Shown piece after piece: positions 8,973 to 19,300 of a DNA stretch of 49,894 nucleotides. This DNA is from a virus: positions 1 to 49,894 of IMG/VR virus record IMGVR_UViG_3300050821_005866; one strand, given 5' to 3'. Positions within the stretch are counted from its first letter, which is position 1; every line of letters begins with the position of its first letter. Made by a program: the position numbers and the translations under genes. The notes under the pieces are model-generated. The model searched no databases and was not told where the DNA came from. It was given only the letters and a program-made list of their open reading frames with translations.

Positions 8973-11900
8973 ATGGCAGATACACAGCCTTCTTTAGCCG
9001 CAGAAAATGCACTATCAGGAGTAGTCGTTGCTGAAGTTCCTGCGACCGCTCAACCCTCTATTCCTGGGGGTTTACGTGTTGTTGGTCTTATTGGTACAGG
9101 ATTAAATTACAAAAATGTTACTGTTACCATCACTCGCGGATCAATTCCAGACACATTCGATCTGCTTAACCCGGTAGCGTTGTCTCTCCCCAGCACGATC
9201 ACGGATGAGAATAATAAAGTTTATTCTCTAGGATCGGGCCCAGGAGTTCTTGACTACTGGCTGTCTCTGCCAACGAGCACTTCCGCTGCAGGCGTATCCA
9301 CCATCGATTGGAACGCCGCTCTACCTTCCGTTGGATTCAATACTCTCATTGTTAATCTTAACGGCGATGGTAACCAGACAATTACTCTGTTCACCACTGA
9401 CGCAAATCCGGTTGCAGTGGCCGCAGATATTCAACTGAAGGTTCGTGCGCTTGTTCCTTTCAACACGAACAACGCTCAGGCATATCTTCAGTTCACTGCT
9501 GTCGCGCAAGCTTCAACTAATCAGTATGTATTGACTTCCGGAACAACGCCGCTCGGTTCTGTGAACGTGAATGGGGGAACTGCCGCAGCTCTTCTGAAGT
9601 TGGGAACTGCTAATGATGGTATTGAAGTTCCTGGAGGAAGCATCAGCTGGGGACCTGCAGGAGTCGCAGCAGTCACTGGCGCAATTGACATAGGTGCAGC
9701 TGCATTCCCTTCTGGAGTCAATCTTAATGGTCAGACATTTGAAGTCTCCGCCAATGGAAGTCCTGTCGTGCAGTCAATCACTTTCGTAGGTACTAGCTTG
9801 AGTCCTACGGATTTCACGACTCTGACAGGTGGAGTCGATCTCGTTCATAATTCAACTGCGGTGAATGGAGTGGGCACTTTATTCCTAGCGCAGTTGGCGC
9901 CAGGAGATCTCGTTCAATTCAACGGAGTAGCTCCGTCGTATCAGGTCGCAGCTGTTAACAGTAACACGAGCTTGACTCTCACAACAGAATTTGCGGGAGC
10001 AACTAATCCAGTGACAACTGGGTACGCTCTACTTTCTGATACCTCTATCTCTAACACTGGAGCATCTGTAATCAACGGAGACGTGGATCTTTCACCAGCG
10101 GGTTCTATTACACCTGGAGGTTGGACTGTAACGGGTACTGTTCACAACGGTGACGCGACTGCTGCGGCGGCTCTAGCAGCAGCCAACGCTTCATTCACTG
10201 CAAAGCAGTCGGCAGCTCTTGCGAGTGAGCCGGGAAGCAACATCCCTTCAGTATTAGATGGACAGACTCTCAACTCCCCTGCGGTAGGTGTGACTCAATA
10301 CTTTACGTTCGCATCTGGAGCAGCGACATTAAACGGAGTTCTAACGCTTAATGGTCCAGGCAACTTCGTAATTTACACCGCTAGTACGTTGGGCGTAGGA
10401 GCCAGCGGAGCTGCAACGGTAACCCTTACAGGTGGAGCGTTGGCTTCAAACGTCTACTGGGTCGTAGGTTCTTCTGCCACATTGCAGAATGCAGGTACAA
10501 TATTCAACGGAAACGTTCTCGCGCAAGCTGCTATCTCCTTCCCCGCAGGCGGCTTGTACAATGGATCTTTTGCGGCGCTCGGTGCAGCTCTGACGACCGG
10601 AGGAGCAATAACGGTCAACGGTAATTCTGCTACACCTATTCCTGTTCCTATCAGCTTAGGAGATGGAATTGTCGAGCAGATGAATGCAGGCTTCTCACCA
10701 GTGATAACGTTTAATTCGACGGTATCTACTTTAGCACATACAGTTACACTTCCGTCACTTCCTGTAACTGGTGACACGTTATTAATTCCTGGATTTACTT
10801 ACACTGTCTCACCAACGCCTGCATCCGGGCAGTATACGATCAGCGGAGTCAATCCTCTGTTGGTAGTCTTCAATGCGACAGCTGCTAATCAGTTCGTCCA
10901 GATTACGTACGCAGTAGCTCCTACATTAGTAGCTTCCATATTCGCACCTCCTTTCCCGTCGACGGCGAACTACGTCGTAGTATCTACAGTGTCCACCGTC
11001 AATGCAGAAATACAAATCGGTAATGGTACGGCTAATACTACTCTTGGATTTACTCCAGGTACCCTTATCGAAGGTCCTCAAGAGCCTGCTGCAGGTGTTA
11101 CATACACGTTTACGTACGGAACACCGAAGATGACTACCGCGACGTTTGATGACTATGGTCCTACTCTGTATACGGATTTGATAAGTCTCATCGCAGCGTA
11201 TGGCCCCGTTGCAACGTCCAACGACTTTACGAGTCCGCTACCTGGATCATCTTCCTTACCGCCGTGGGCGCCTTGGAGTGTAACAAATACGCTTCCTCTT
11301 GGAGCGCAGATCGTCTTCACAAACAGTGGAAACACTGGTGGCATCATGGCAGTACAGTGTAATCCAGCTGATGGAGCTCCTCTCGCTCAGTTCCAGAATG
11401 CTCTCAACAAGCTCGCGAACGTTTCGGGTGTTAACATCGTCGTGTGCTTAACTCCAGATCCGTTACTCACGCCGTCAATCGTGTCCCATGTTGTTAACGC
11501 GAGTCAGCCGCTCGAAGGTAACTTCCGCACAGCCATGATAGGTTTCGATCCTGCGCAAGTGTCTTTGACTAACTCTGGCGTCGATACCGCGATCTCTATA
11601 GCTGAAGGGGTAGCAGCATCAGGTAGTGGGCGTCGTTTCTTAATGCCATGGCCTCCCGCAGTCAACCTGTTCCTTGCGGGTAGCTCTACCATTCCGGCAC
11701 AGCTAGACGGATCATTCCTCGCAGCAGCGATCGCAGGATTACGTATCGATGGAAACAATGACGTTGCTACACCGTTACTTAGACAGTTCTTATTCCCGTT
11801 CACGACTGCAGCAGTCAACCTTATGCGCACGACCAAGCTACAGCTTCGTGATGGAGGAGTGACTGTTGTGGAACTTCAGAATGGTAATATCGTAATCACA

Positions 11901-12224
11901 GAAGATACCACGACGGATCGTTCCACTGTTGACAACGAAGAGTTCTCAGTTACGGAGATTGTCGACTTCACCGCAACAACAGTAAAGACTCTCCTTAACT
12001 CGATCTTCATCGGAGTTAAGATTCTTTCGAATACGACAAGCATCATCACTGCGACTATCCAGGTTCTTCTTAACAACTTGATCGCATTGAACATCATCAC
12101 GAACTACCAGAATGTCACCGCACAAGTCAGTCCTCTAGATCCTAGACAGATCGATGTTTCATTCGAAATCGCTCCTGTATACGGTCTAAGATACATCTCC
12201 GTGCAGTTCTCTCTACAACAGTAA
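8973..12224 (+). CDS. Tail sheath protein with inserted modules
   Basis: This is the contractile sheath subunit, 1083 residues, about twice the length of minimal sheaths. The sheath N-terminus is seen in IPGGLRVVGLIGTG. The core resumes after about residue 700 with NALNKLANVSGVNIVVCLTP, a FLMPWPPAVNLFLAG segment and a C-terminal domain containing NLMRTTKLQL and ITNYQNVTAQVSPLDPRQ. Inserted between are a C module (residues 121-223), a B module (about 286-351), a DUF3494-like domain (355-553) and an A-type beta module (about 575-650). The insertions are likely displayed on the outside of the tail. Strong leader at 8947; followed by two tube genes, as expected for a sheath. Confidence 0.9.
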   Translation: MADTQPSLAAENALSGVVVAEVPATAQPSIPGGLRVVGLIGTGLNYKNVTVTITRGSIPDTFDLLNPVALSLPSTITDENNKVYSLGSGPGVLDYWLSLPTSTSAAGVSTIDWNAALPSVGFNTLIVNLNGDGNQTITLFTTDANPVAVAADIQLKVRALVPFNTNNAQAYLQFTAVAQASTNQYVLTSGTTPLGSVNVNGGTAAALLKLGTANDGIEVPGGSISWGPAGVAAVTGAIDIGAAAFPSGVNLNGQTFEVSANGSPVVQSITFVGTSLSPTDFTTLTGGVDLVHNSTAVNGVGTLFLAQLAPGDLVQFNGVAPSYQVAAVNSNTSLTLTTEFAGATNPVTTGYALLSDTSISNTGASVINGDVDLSPAGSITPGGWTVTGTVHNGDATAAAALAAANASFTAKQSAALASEPGSNIPSVLDGQTLNSPAVGVTQYFTFASGAATLNGVLTLNGPGNFVIYTASTLGVGASGAATVTLTGGALASNVYWVVGSSATLQNAGTIFNGNVLAQAAISFPAGGLYNGSFAALGAALTTGGAITVNGNSATPIPVPISLGDGIVEQMNAGFSPVITFNSTVSTLAHTVTLPSLPVTGDTLLIPGFTYTVSPTPASGQYTISGVNPLLVVFNATAANQFVQITYAVAPTLVASIFAPPFPSTANYVVVSTVSTVNAEIQIGNGTANTTLGFTPGTLIEGPQEPAAGVTYTFTYGTPKMTTATFDDYGPTLYTDLISLIAAYGPVATSNDFTSPLPGSSSLPPWAPWSVTNTLPLGAQIVFTNSGNTGGIMAVQCNPADGAPLAQFQNALNKLANVSGVNIVVCLTPDPLLTPSIVSHVVNASQPLEGNFRTAMIGFDPAQVSLTNSGVDTAISIAEGVAASGSGRRFLMPWPPAVNLFLAGSSTIPAQLDGSFLAAAIAGLRIDGNNDVATPLLRQFLFPFTTAAVNLMRTTKLQLRDGGVTVVELQNGNIVITEDTTTDRSTVDNEEFSVTEIVDFTATTVKTLLNSIFIGVKILSNTTSIITATIQVLLNNLIALNIITNYQNVTAQVSPLDPRQIDVSFEIAPVYGLRYISVQFSLQQ
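9335..9640 (+). repeat. C-type module copy 2 (sheath)
   Basis: It reads LIVNLNGDGNQTITL, then AADIQLKVRAL, YVLTSGT and VNVNGGTAAALLKLG ending NDGIEVPGG. This copy is uninterrupted and serves as a reference for recognising the split copies elsewhere. Confidence 0.75.
9827..10026 (+). repeat. B-type module copy 2 (sheath)
   Basis: It reads GGVDLVHNSTAVNGVGTLF, GDLVQFNG, YQVAAVNSNTSLTL and AGATNP. It directly precedes the DUF3494-like domain in the sheath. Confidence 0.72.
10036..10632 (+). other. DUF3494 / ice-binding-like domain in sheath
   Basis: About 199 residues show family signatures in order: SISNTGASVINGDVDLSP, a helix with AAAALAAANASFTAKQSAA, FTFASGAATLNGVLTLNG, GNFVIYTASTL, TVTLTGGALASNVYWVVG, SSATL, FNGNVLAQAAISF and GAITVNGN. 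These match the discontinuous beta-helix plus long helix of DUF3494 proteins as I know the family. Ice binding itself is not shown. Confidence 0.8.
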
Positions 12225-12230
12225 TAGACA

Positions 12231-12818
12231 ATGGCTGTACCACGATTACCTCAAACGGATCTCCGTCTAGCTACATCGGTCTCTATCTTTTTCTTACCAG
12301 AGAGCTCGATAAGCCTAGCTACTTCTTTTGCGAGCATCTTTGCACCGAGATCCACGACAACAGCTGTCGTGAATCAGATGCAGCAGCTAGACGGGATCGT
12401 TTCGTTTGTGGAGGAACAGTCTAGAGAGTTGGAATCGCGATACGAGGTGGATTCAGATGGTATCGGATCTCCGCTGGAGATAATGGCATCACCTGTGCGA
12501 CATTCTTTCAAGCTCAGGAGAGCTGTAACGTATTATGCCGACTTGATCAGCATTTTGGGTTTTAACTCGCTAGGGATTAATTCTAGTCAAGGAATTCCCG
12601 CAGATGGAACAGTAGACGGCGGATTGTTAGCACAAGCTATTAGTAATCCGTATATCTTTATCAAGAGGGAGATTTCGCCCTCAGGTGGAGACATCGTTAC
12701 CTTTTATAGAAATTGTTTGATTGGTAACATTTCGAGAGACACTAGCGTAGTCAACAGTCTAGGCGTGTATGAAGACGCTAACATCTATTACGCAGACAGA
12801 CAACTTTTTACTTCATAA
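12231..12818 (+). CDS. Tail tube protein, copy 1
   Basis: This 195-residue protein follows the sheath. It is paralogous to the next gene: both start MA.P.LP.T..RL.TSV.I and share VESF.E..SR matched to VSFVEEQSRELE here, an ExxSDG acidic turn and a C-terminal strand ending YY.DR or YSER. This is the pattern of T4 gp19-like tube proteins, which stack as hexameric rings inside the sheath. It lacks a strong ribosome site of its own and may be less abundant than the second copy. It could serve as a tube initiator or terminator ring. Confidence 0.75.
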   Translation: MAVPRLPQTDLRLATSVSIFFLPESSISLATSFASIFAPRSTTTAVVNQMQQLDGIVSFVEEQSRELESRYEVDSDGIGSPLEIMASPVRHSFKLRRAVTYYADLISILGFNSLGINSSQGIPADGTVDGGLLAQAISNPYIFIKREISPSGGDIVTFYRNCLIGNISRDTSVVNSLGVYEDANIYYADRQLFTS

Positions 12819-12834
12819 GAGGTAGGAGAAATAA

Positions 12835-13362
12835 ATGGCAACACCGCAATTACCAGTTACAGTAGCTCGATTATCTACATCGGTTACTATCAGACTTATT
12901 CCGATGGATACTCTTAACTCAGCAGCACTGGCTAACCCTGCTTCTATTTTGACAGCAGTGCAGAGTGCACCTATTGGTGCTGTGGAGAGTTTTCAGGAAA
13001 CTAACTCACGTCCAGCAGTGATTCGTTTCGAGATGAACTCTGATGCTCCGGGAGTCGTACAGGAAGTAACACCCAATCAGGTTGAGGCTCGTACGATTAC
13101 GCTTGATCGAGTCGTATTGTATTCCGGCGACGTTCTGGATACCTTTGATGTCACGAACGGGGATATCGTATTCCAGTATTATCCTTTCGCTTTAATCAAG
13201 GTGGAAGTAGCTCCGGCTGCTGCCAATCTTCCAGACATCATCACGGTGTATCGCGACTGCTGGTTCACAACTAACCCGAAGGCGTATGCAGTCCGCGATT
13301 CCCTAAAGATCATTCAGACTGTTAACATCACGTACTCAGAAAGAGAAGTTGTAACCGTCTAA
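12835..13362 (+). CDS. Tail tube protein, copy 2
   Basis: This 175-residue paralogue of the preceding gene contains GAVESFQETNSRPAVIRFEM followed by NSDAPGVVQEVTPN, the typical tube-protein loop region, and ends NITYSEREVVTV. It is preceded by a good ribosome site (GGTAGGAGA, 4 nt before ATG), fitting the major tube subunit. Gene order sheath-tube-tube-chaperone-tape measure supports the call. Confidence 0.8.
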   Translation: MATPQLPVTVARLSTSVTIRLIPMDTLNSAALANPASILTAVQSAPIGAVESFQETNSRPAVIRFEMNSDAPGVVQEVTPNQVEARTITLDRVVLYSGDVLDTFDVTNGDIVFQYYPFALIKVEVAPAAANLPDIITVYRDCWFTTNPKAYAVRDSLKIIQTVNITYSEREVVTV

Positions 13363-13389
13363 TTCGTTCGGTCGTGAAGGAGAGATAAG

Positions 13390-13782
13390 ATGACACCCGC
13401 AACCGCAGCAATGCCCGACGTAAAGAAACCAATGACACTAAATGAAATTTCACAGCTTGGCTACAATCAGAAAACCAAAGAAGTATTCGATGGTGCGACT
13501 CTGACTGTCCAAACTTTGTCGTTATCCCGCCAACAAAAAATCCTATCAAACATTCCCGCCGAAGCGACGGACCCTCTTGTGCGGTACACTCATCTACAGA
13601 TTGAGACCCTGGCAAATGCGACGCTTGCAATTAACGATGAGAAGTACTCCGAGGCAGATGTAAATCGTTTGCGCGCGTTTTACGGTGGCTTACAAAGCAG
13701 AGTCTTACAGTTCTTCTACGAAGTCTATCAGGATATGATGGATGAGCAGGAGAAGACTTTGTCGGGTTTAAAAAAAACCTAA
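13390..13782 (+). CDS. Tail assembly chaperone, G-type product
   Basis: This 130-residue, mostly helical acidic protein sits between tube and tape measure genes, the universal place of tail assembly chaperones. A strong site GAAGGAGA precedes the ATG. It ends SGLKKT just after a slippery run. The zero-frame product corresponds to gpG of lambda-type systems: it coats the tape measure during tail assembly and is absent from the virion. The overlapping -1 frame makes the longer GT form. Confidence 0.85.
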   Translation: MTPATAAMPDVKKPMTLNEISQLGYNQKTKEVFDGATLTVQTLSLSRQQKILSNIPAEATDPLVRYTHLQIETLANATLAINDEKYSEADVNRLRAFYGGLQSRVLQFFYEVYQDMMDEQEKTLSGLKKT

Positions 13783-14114
13783 GCCTTGAGGAGATACCAT
13801 TTCGTAGCGACTACGAAATATGTAAGCTCTTAAACTGTACCCCGAACGATAAGAAGTTTACGGACCTGACTATAGCTCAACGGCTATGGTTCTCGCTTAA
13901 TATTCATAGAGATAAAGTAGAACACGCAGAACAGATTAAGAATATCTGTATGCATATACAGCCTGGCGCTTACTTTACTAAGAAGCCGGACGCTGTATCT
14001 ACTGACTTTATCGGAGATATTATGCAAAAGTTGGGTCGAGAACTCACTCCCGAAGAAAAAATGGCTTTGGATGTTCCTGATGATGGCGATGTAGACATAA
14101 TCACGAGAGAATAA
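13390..14114 (+). CDS. Tail assembly chaperone, GT frameshift product
   Basis: A -1 shift at 13773 joins 128 zero-frame codons to 113 codons of the -1 frame, giving about 241 residues. The T part begins KNLSLEEIPFRSDYEICKLL and ends DVDIITRE. It has no usable start of its own: no ATG with a ribosome site lies near its beginning, so it must be made by frameshift. The T domain in known systems recruits tube subunits to the tape measure-chaperone complex. The annotated end is the -1 frame stop. Confidence 0.87.
13767..13776 (+). promoter_or_regulatory. Programmed -1 frameshift site
   Basis: The run TTTAAAAAAA spans 13767-13776. Read in the zero frame it holds T TTA AAA (13767-13773) and, overlapping it, A AAA AAA (13770-13776), both canonical X XXY YYZ heptamers. 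The zero-frame stop TAA follows at 13780. The -1 frame is open from there to 14114, ending 1 nt before the tape measure ATG. Confidence 0.9.
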
Positions 14115-14115
14115 A

Positions 14116-15882
14116 ATGGCTGATGACATTCCTCTACCCGGAGAAACTCCTGACAATGTAGGCCCCTCTTCTGCAGAGAAGTCAGAAGCGGCGAAGGCAG
14201 CTCTTCGGGATATAGACGCTCTTTACAGCTCGCTTATTGGAAAGCAGAAAGATTCTACTAGAGAGGAGAATGCTTTTCTTAATTTGCTGTCTAAGCGACA
14301 GGCGATATTGGATGAGATCTCTCAGAAGATGGTTGGTCTCTCCGGTGAGCAGAGAGCGTACGCTCGTGCGGAGTACGAAGCGATAGAAGATGAATCGAAA
14401 AGGATTGCTTCTGTTGAAAAATATTTCGGCGTGACTAAGGGAGTTACAAAAGAGTTACAGGAGCAGGAGCGTATTCGTAAGGCTATTGAGAAAACGGGCG
14501 CAGCTCTTGGGATGCAGACAGCTGATATCGCTAGGCTCCAGGCTCTCGCCGCTGCGGATACGATGTTGGAACAACGACAGGGACATGCTGCAGCATTCGG
14601 AGAAAAAGTAGGGAGGGTAACCTCCACCGCCGGTAGCGCGTTGGGTGCCGCAGATGCTGTGTTCAATTTTCAGTTACAGAATGCGATGATAGGCGCCATC
14701 GGCAAGGCGACTACTCTGATGCAGGGTGGAAATATCCGGGGAGGAGCGCAGGCTTTATCTAACCAGCTATTTGGTGGTACAGGTGAAGCAATGGGGCCCG
14801 TTGAGAGGATGGAAGCTCTCAATAAGGTCTTAATGAATGCGCCGCGCGCCGCGGGAGAAACTTCTGCGTCCATGAATAAGATGATCGGTACCATGGCTTT
14901 CTTTGGTGCGGATATGGATAAGATCACGGAAAATCTTATCAAGGGCAATAAAGATCTTAATCTTTCCGCAGATAATCTCGCCGACGTGTACATGTCTGCG
15001 AATGCGGTATCAAAAAATTTGGGGCTATCCACACTAGACACATCTGACAACTTGCTCGAGATGTACGCGTCTCTTCGCCAGGTTGGTGGATCTGTTCATC
15101 AAGCGGAATCGATTTTAGACTCATTTGGTAAGACAGTTGGCAAGACAGGAATGTCCGCATCTGAAGCGGCAAGTCTGGCTCAAAAATTTTCACAAGGAAT
15201 TTCTTCGCTGCCCATCGAAAAGATGATGGGTCTAGTACAATTTACAACCGGAAAACCTTTACAGGCACAGACGGCAGCGGATCTAGGTAATGGTAATATA
15301 ATACCTACAGTCTTAGCGACATTCAGTAAAATTTCTAGCCAAATGGGCGGCAGCTATAGTGAGCAGCTGGTAGCCACAGAAAAGATAGCACAGATGGTTG
15401 GTATTAATGTGTCAAGCTTCCGTGACGTTTCTAATCTCATGACACAATTAAAGTCGGGCGCTCTCACGGAACATGACATTAATTTGTTATCGAATCCGGC
15501 TGTAGCCGCTGCAAAAGGTATTGAAGATCTCAAAGCAACAATCGATCCTCTTAAGAGGATCGCGAATGCTACGGAAAATTTACAAGCAACTGTATCGACA
15601 CTAAGTGCTACAATCACGAATTGGGGATTAGGTAACTTGATGCCTGCGCTTATCGGACTCAAGGTCGGATCGGGAGTAGTAGGTGCTTTCGGCGGTGCTG
15701 CTAAGGTTGCAGCGGCTACTACTGGAACGGGTATAACTGCTGGTCTCGGTACAATGGAAGTAGGAGAGATAGCTGCTATGGGGCTGCTCAGCGCTCCTGC
15801 GCTAGTCGCTACGGCAGGTGTGGCTGCGGCAGGAGCCGCAGGATACTATGGCACCAAGTATGCAATGGATAAGCTGAGGTAA
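14116..15882 (+). CDS. Tail tape measure protein
   Basis: This 588-residue, largely helical protein starts 1 nt after the GT stop. The N-terminal third is charged coiled coil (KEKSEAAKAALRDID-like heptads, QEQERIRKAIEKTGAAL), and the middle is Ala/Ser/Met-rich helical. Near the C-terminus are hydrophobic Gly/Ala segments (about residues 500-585) that could insert into the host membrane. Location after the chaperone and before the hub is diagnostic. At about 1.5 angstrom per residue the length predicts a tail near 90 nm, rather short. No muralytic domain was seen. Confidence 0.87.
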   Translation: MADDIPLPGETPDNVGPSSAEKSEAAKAALRDIDALYSSLIGKQKDSTREENAFLNLLSKRQAILDEISQKMVGLSGEQRAYARAEYEAIEDESKRIASVEKYFGVTKGVTKELQEQERIRKAIEKTGAALGMQTADIARLQALAAADTMLEQRQGHAAAFGEKVGRVTSTAGSALGAADAVFNFQLQNAMIGAIGKATTLMQGGNIRGGAQALSNQLFGGTGEAMGPVERMEALNKVLMNAPRAAGETSASMNKMIGTMAFFGADMDKITENLIKGNKDLNLSADNLADVYMSANAVSKNLGLSTLDTSDNLLEMYASLRQVGGSVHQAESILDSFGKTVGKTGMSASEAASLAQKFSQGISSLPIEKMMGLVQFTTGKPLQAQTAADLGNGNIIPTVLATFSKISSQMGGSYSEQLVATEKIAQMVGINVSSFRDVSNLMTQLKSGALTEHDINLLSNPAVAAAKGIEDLKATIDPLKRIANATENLQATVSTLSATITNWGLGNLMPALIGLKVGSGVVGAFGGAAKVAAATTGTGITAGLGTMEVGEIAAMGLLSAPALVATAGVAAAGAAGYYGTKYAMDKLR

Positions 15883-15884
15883 TT

Positions 15885-16391
15885 ATGGCTAATACGAAAT
15901 TTCCGCTGAAATTAAATGGAGTGAGCTTCTTGGTCAACCCTACTAATTTGAGCGTCAAGAAGCCCATCGTCAAGGGGGCAGTTAGTACCCAGTCTGGTGT
16001 ACGATTCCAGATATGGTATAATAATCCAGAGATATTGACCATAAGTGGTCTATCTACCGGTCAGTCCGCTTACTCTGAATTACTATTTCTTAAACAGAAC
16101 TACGAAATCACTAGAACGTCGACGATCAGCACTCTCTTCTACAAAACTAAACTTTACCGCGGTTTTATAGATTCTATAGAAGTGGGACACTCGATTGATA
16201 GGCATCAGCGGTGGCCTTATACGATCCAATTCCAATTGATACAAGGGGAGCAATTTAATATAATGGACTTTGCTCTACAGCCAGGTACAGGGCCTCTAGG
16301 ACAGATCACCAATCTATTGGAACAAAATATCAACGCGCCTATTGCTAGAGCGACCGGCGCGCTTAATGGCGTGATAGGAAAAGTAATCTAA
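15885..16391 (+). CDS. Baseplate hub-associated / tube initiator-like protein
   Basis: This 168-residue protein begins FPLKLNGVSFLVNPTNLSV, with Asn/Pro strands seen in small baseplate proteins that join the tube to the hub. Middle strands include ILTISGLSTGQSAY and LYRGFIDSIEVGHS, and the end is Gly/Ala/Ile helical. It is followed with 1-nt overlap by the large hub gene. No LysM motif was identified. Function is inferred from order (tape measure, this gene, hub). Confidence 0.65.
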   Translation: MANTKFPLKLNGVSFLVNPTNLSVKKPIVKGAVSTQSGVRFQIWYNNPEILTISGLSTGQSAYSELLFLKQNYEITRTSTISTLFYKTKLYRGFIDSIEVGHSIDRHQRWPYTIQFQLIQGEQFNIMDFALQPGTGPLGQITNLLEQNINAPIARATGALNGVIGKVI

Positions 16392-19300
16392 TGATATCAT
16401 CCGGTGCAGGAGGCTACCCAGTGCCTCCAACTAGCGGGTCTATACCAACGCCAACTAGTTCTCCAAGTAATCAATCGTCGGATCAGGACATCTCTAGTCC
16501 TCTTCTGATTGATTACTTAAAGACACGTTGCTACTTGTACAAGTTTACTCCGGAGGTTTCTTTCGGAGGTAAGGTAGTAGCTCCTGCTCCTCCTCCCATT
16601 CCTAAGAGTACGACATCTGTGATAAGCACGAAGTTACACGCGATGGCTGCGCAGGTCTATGCATTTAACCAAGCGCTACTCAACACTTTTATAGGTAACA
16701 GCTCTGCGGATATTAGCGATAATTCCTTTGCTGTAGCGAAAGTTATTTCCACCTTCGTCAACTCTATTCTCGTTCCGAATAATGGAATAGTTCTGCCTAC
16801 TGCGACTAGTAGTCTTCATATATCTTTGTATGATGGACTCGTTGAAGATGCCAACGACGTAGCCGCCTACTTGGTCGATCGATCAGATGGGGCTCCTCCA
16901 ATCGACTCTCAGAGACAAGCAGAACTCCTGCAGGAGGTCGCAAACTTGGAGACGTGGGCAGCGTCTGCGTACGCTGTCATTATCAATGCGGCGACCTCGG
17001 CAGATGCTGCGACGTCAGGAATAGTTTCATCGGCGGTAGCTGCTTCTTACACAGCGACTGCTTTACAACAATTTAAAGTTAATCGCTTCGTCTACGATTT
17101 GAATACTAAGGATCTATCTCGATTTGATTTATCGAGGTTCATCAGTAACTATTCCGTTCAGCAGCAGCTCGGAGACATCTCAACCGTGGGGACAATGAGT
17201 AGCACTGTAGCGCTGCAGAATGCTATCATTCCTCTGCAGGATCTTGGTCCTATTGCAAGTCCTACATCTGTTCGTCGTCCGATGTTTTTCCCAAATGCTA
17301 AGGGCGACTATGCGGGTTATGTCAACGGATTGCCTAGTGCTGCATCGCCTTCGGTTATACCTTCTCTGGATCCCATATCTCTCGAACCGATATCGACACT
17401 GCAAGCGGACGAACTAATGACGCGGATAGCGATGGCACAAACTCTAGAAGATGACGGCGGAGCAGGAGATGGTACTGAACAACTTCAGTCAGGAGTTACT
17501 AGTCCTTATCCTGATGCGTTTCTCACCGACGTAGATAGGGTGGAGATAGCCATCCGCTTAAGGGGTATAGCAAATCCGCGGAAGAAAGAATTGATTGCTG
17601 AGTATTTTAGTACGGGAAAGGTCAGCACAGATCTCATTCGGCTGCTGCCTAATCCTGCTCAAAATACTATCTCGGGTCAAGTAGCCACCGCTGCGTTAGC
17701 GACTTCTACAGCCTTATCTAATCTGGTTACTAATGGTAACGCTCTTCCCGGTTTAACTCAGTCGCAACAGGCCATCGCGAATCAACTCACCGCGAAACCG
17801 GGGGATACCGCGACACAACTTGCCAATCTGTCAGAGCTGTTGACCGATGCTAAAGTGGACGGTATAGCCGTAGGTGACCTGGTTCAAAAGTATGACTTCT
17901 TCAGTATCTTTGTTTATAAGCATGAGGTTTCTCCAGACGCCGTAGAAGAAACTCTCACGTTGAATACAAATGATCCATATTTTTTTGATAAAGAATCTCT
18001 ACCACTAGTCACCCCTTTCGTTTTCTACCTAAACAATTATGGTCCCGGCGCGACTAATACTCCCACTGCAGACAGCAGAGTCGTTCCTACGTACGCCTCC
18101 GAATTTAATGGCTTCGTGGCGGAGACGACTTATTCTTCAGTTCCGGGTTCGGTTAACATGCTGAATTTGAATCTCATGAGTTCTATGGGACTAATGGGAG
18201 CGACAAAGCGTATCTACAACGCAACCATCTATCAGCAGTCCGTCTTCGATGCGGCGGAAACGTTTGATTCGGATATATTCAATCTCTACCAGAATCTTTA
18301 TGTGGGCAAAGATCCGCTACAAATCCTGACTATACTTTTGGATAGTCTTTATCTTTTACGTATTGGTCTCCCATATCAAGCTGTTCAAAAAGCGTTATCG
18401 ACAGATCAGATTGCCCAAATTAATGCCACTGTAGCGCAGACACTTCAAGCATCCGCTCCGAGTCTCATAGCGGCGCAACAGTCGATCGCGGTGGCAGCTG
18501 CTCAGCGTAACTTACAGCAAACGAGCATCGGTGGTCGCACCGTGCGTGACTCCGCAGGTAATTTGTCCTCTTTCTTAGATATATTGAGCATGAGGGCTTT
18601 CAACCAATTTGGAGTAGACAACGTAAGTAGTGATGGCTCGACAGCCGCCGCGGGAGCCATAAATCTTTTCAACATGGCATCATTTTTGTACGCTAATGTA
18701 ATGAGACAGAGACGATTCAACGTCAGAGTAGCTACGGAGTCACAGATTGCGCAGCTAGATGAACTCTATGGAGGTACTGGAGTAAATACGGGTATCCTGC
18801 CTTTCTTCCTAGAGAGTCCGGAGAATACTGGTACTCCGTTCGGCGTCAAGGGCGGATCAGGATTCAACGATCTCGGTGCGTTTCAACCGTTTATCAGTTC
18901 TTCTGGTCAGCTAATAGCGGGGACTGCGGCTATACCTAAGGAGTGTGATGGATCGGGTGGAAGTATTCTCGAAATTAATCCGTTTCTAGATACAGCTGGT
19001 TCCTATCTAAATTCCTCTGTGACGTCTCTACAGACGGGTCTTCAGCAGGCGCTAGATTGGAAAACTTATTTCGTCTTCTTGTCTTCCAGCTTTGATCAAT
19101 TCGTTGCGGATCTAAAGACGCCCTACGAAATAATGGGGGATGTAGTCAGCTCGTGCTACTTAGAACTCTTTGAAACTCCGGGTGGACGATTCATTTTCAG
19201 AACTCCTCAATATAACAATAAGATACCATTATATCGACTAAGCTCCCAAGATGGAAATGTACAAGTTCCTGCTCAGCAGACACTTGTTACTAACGCGGCG

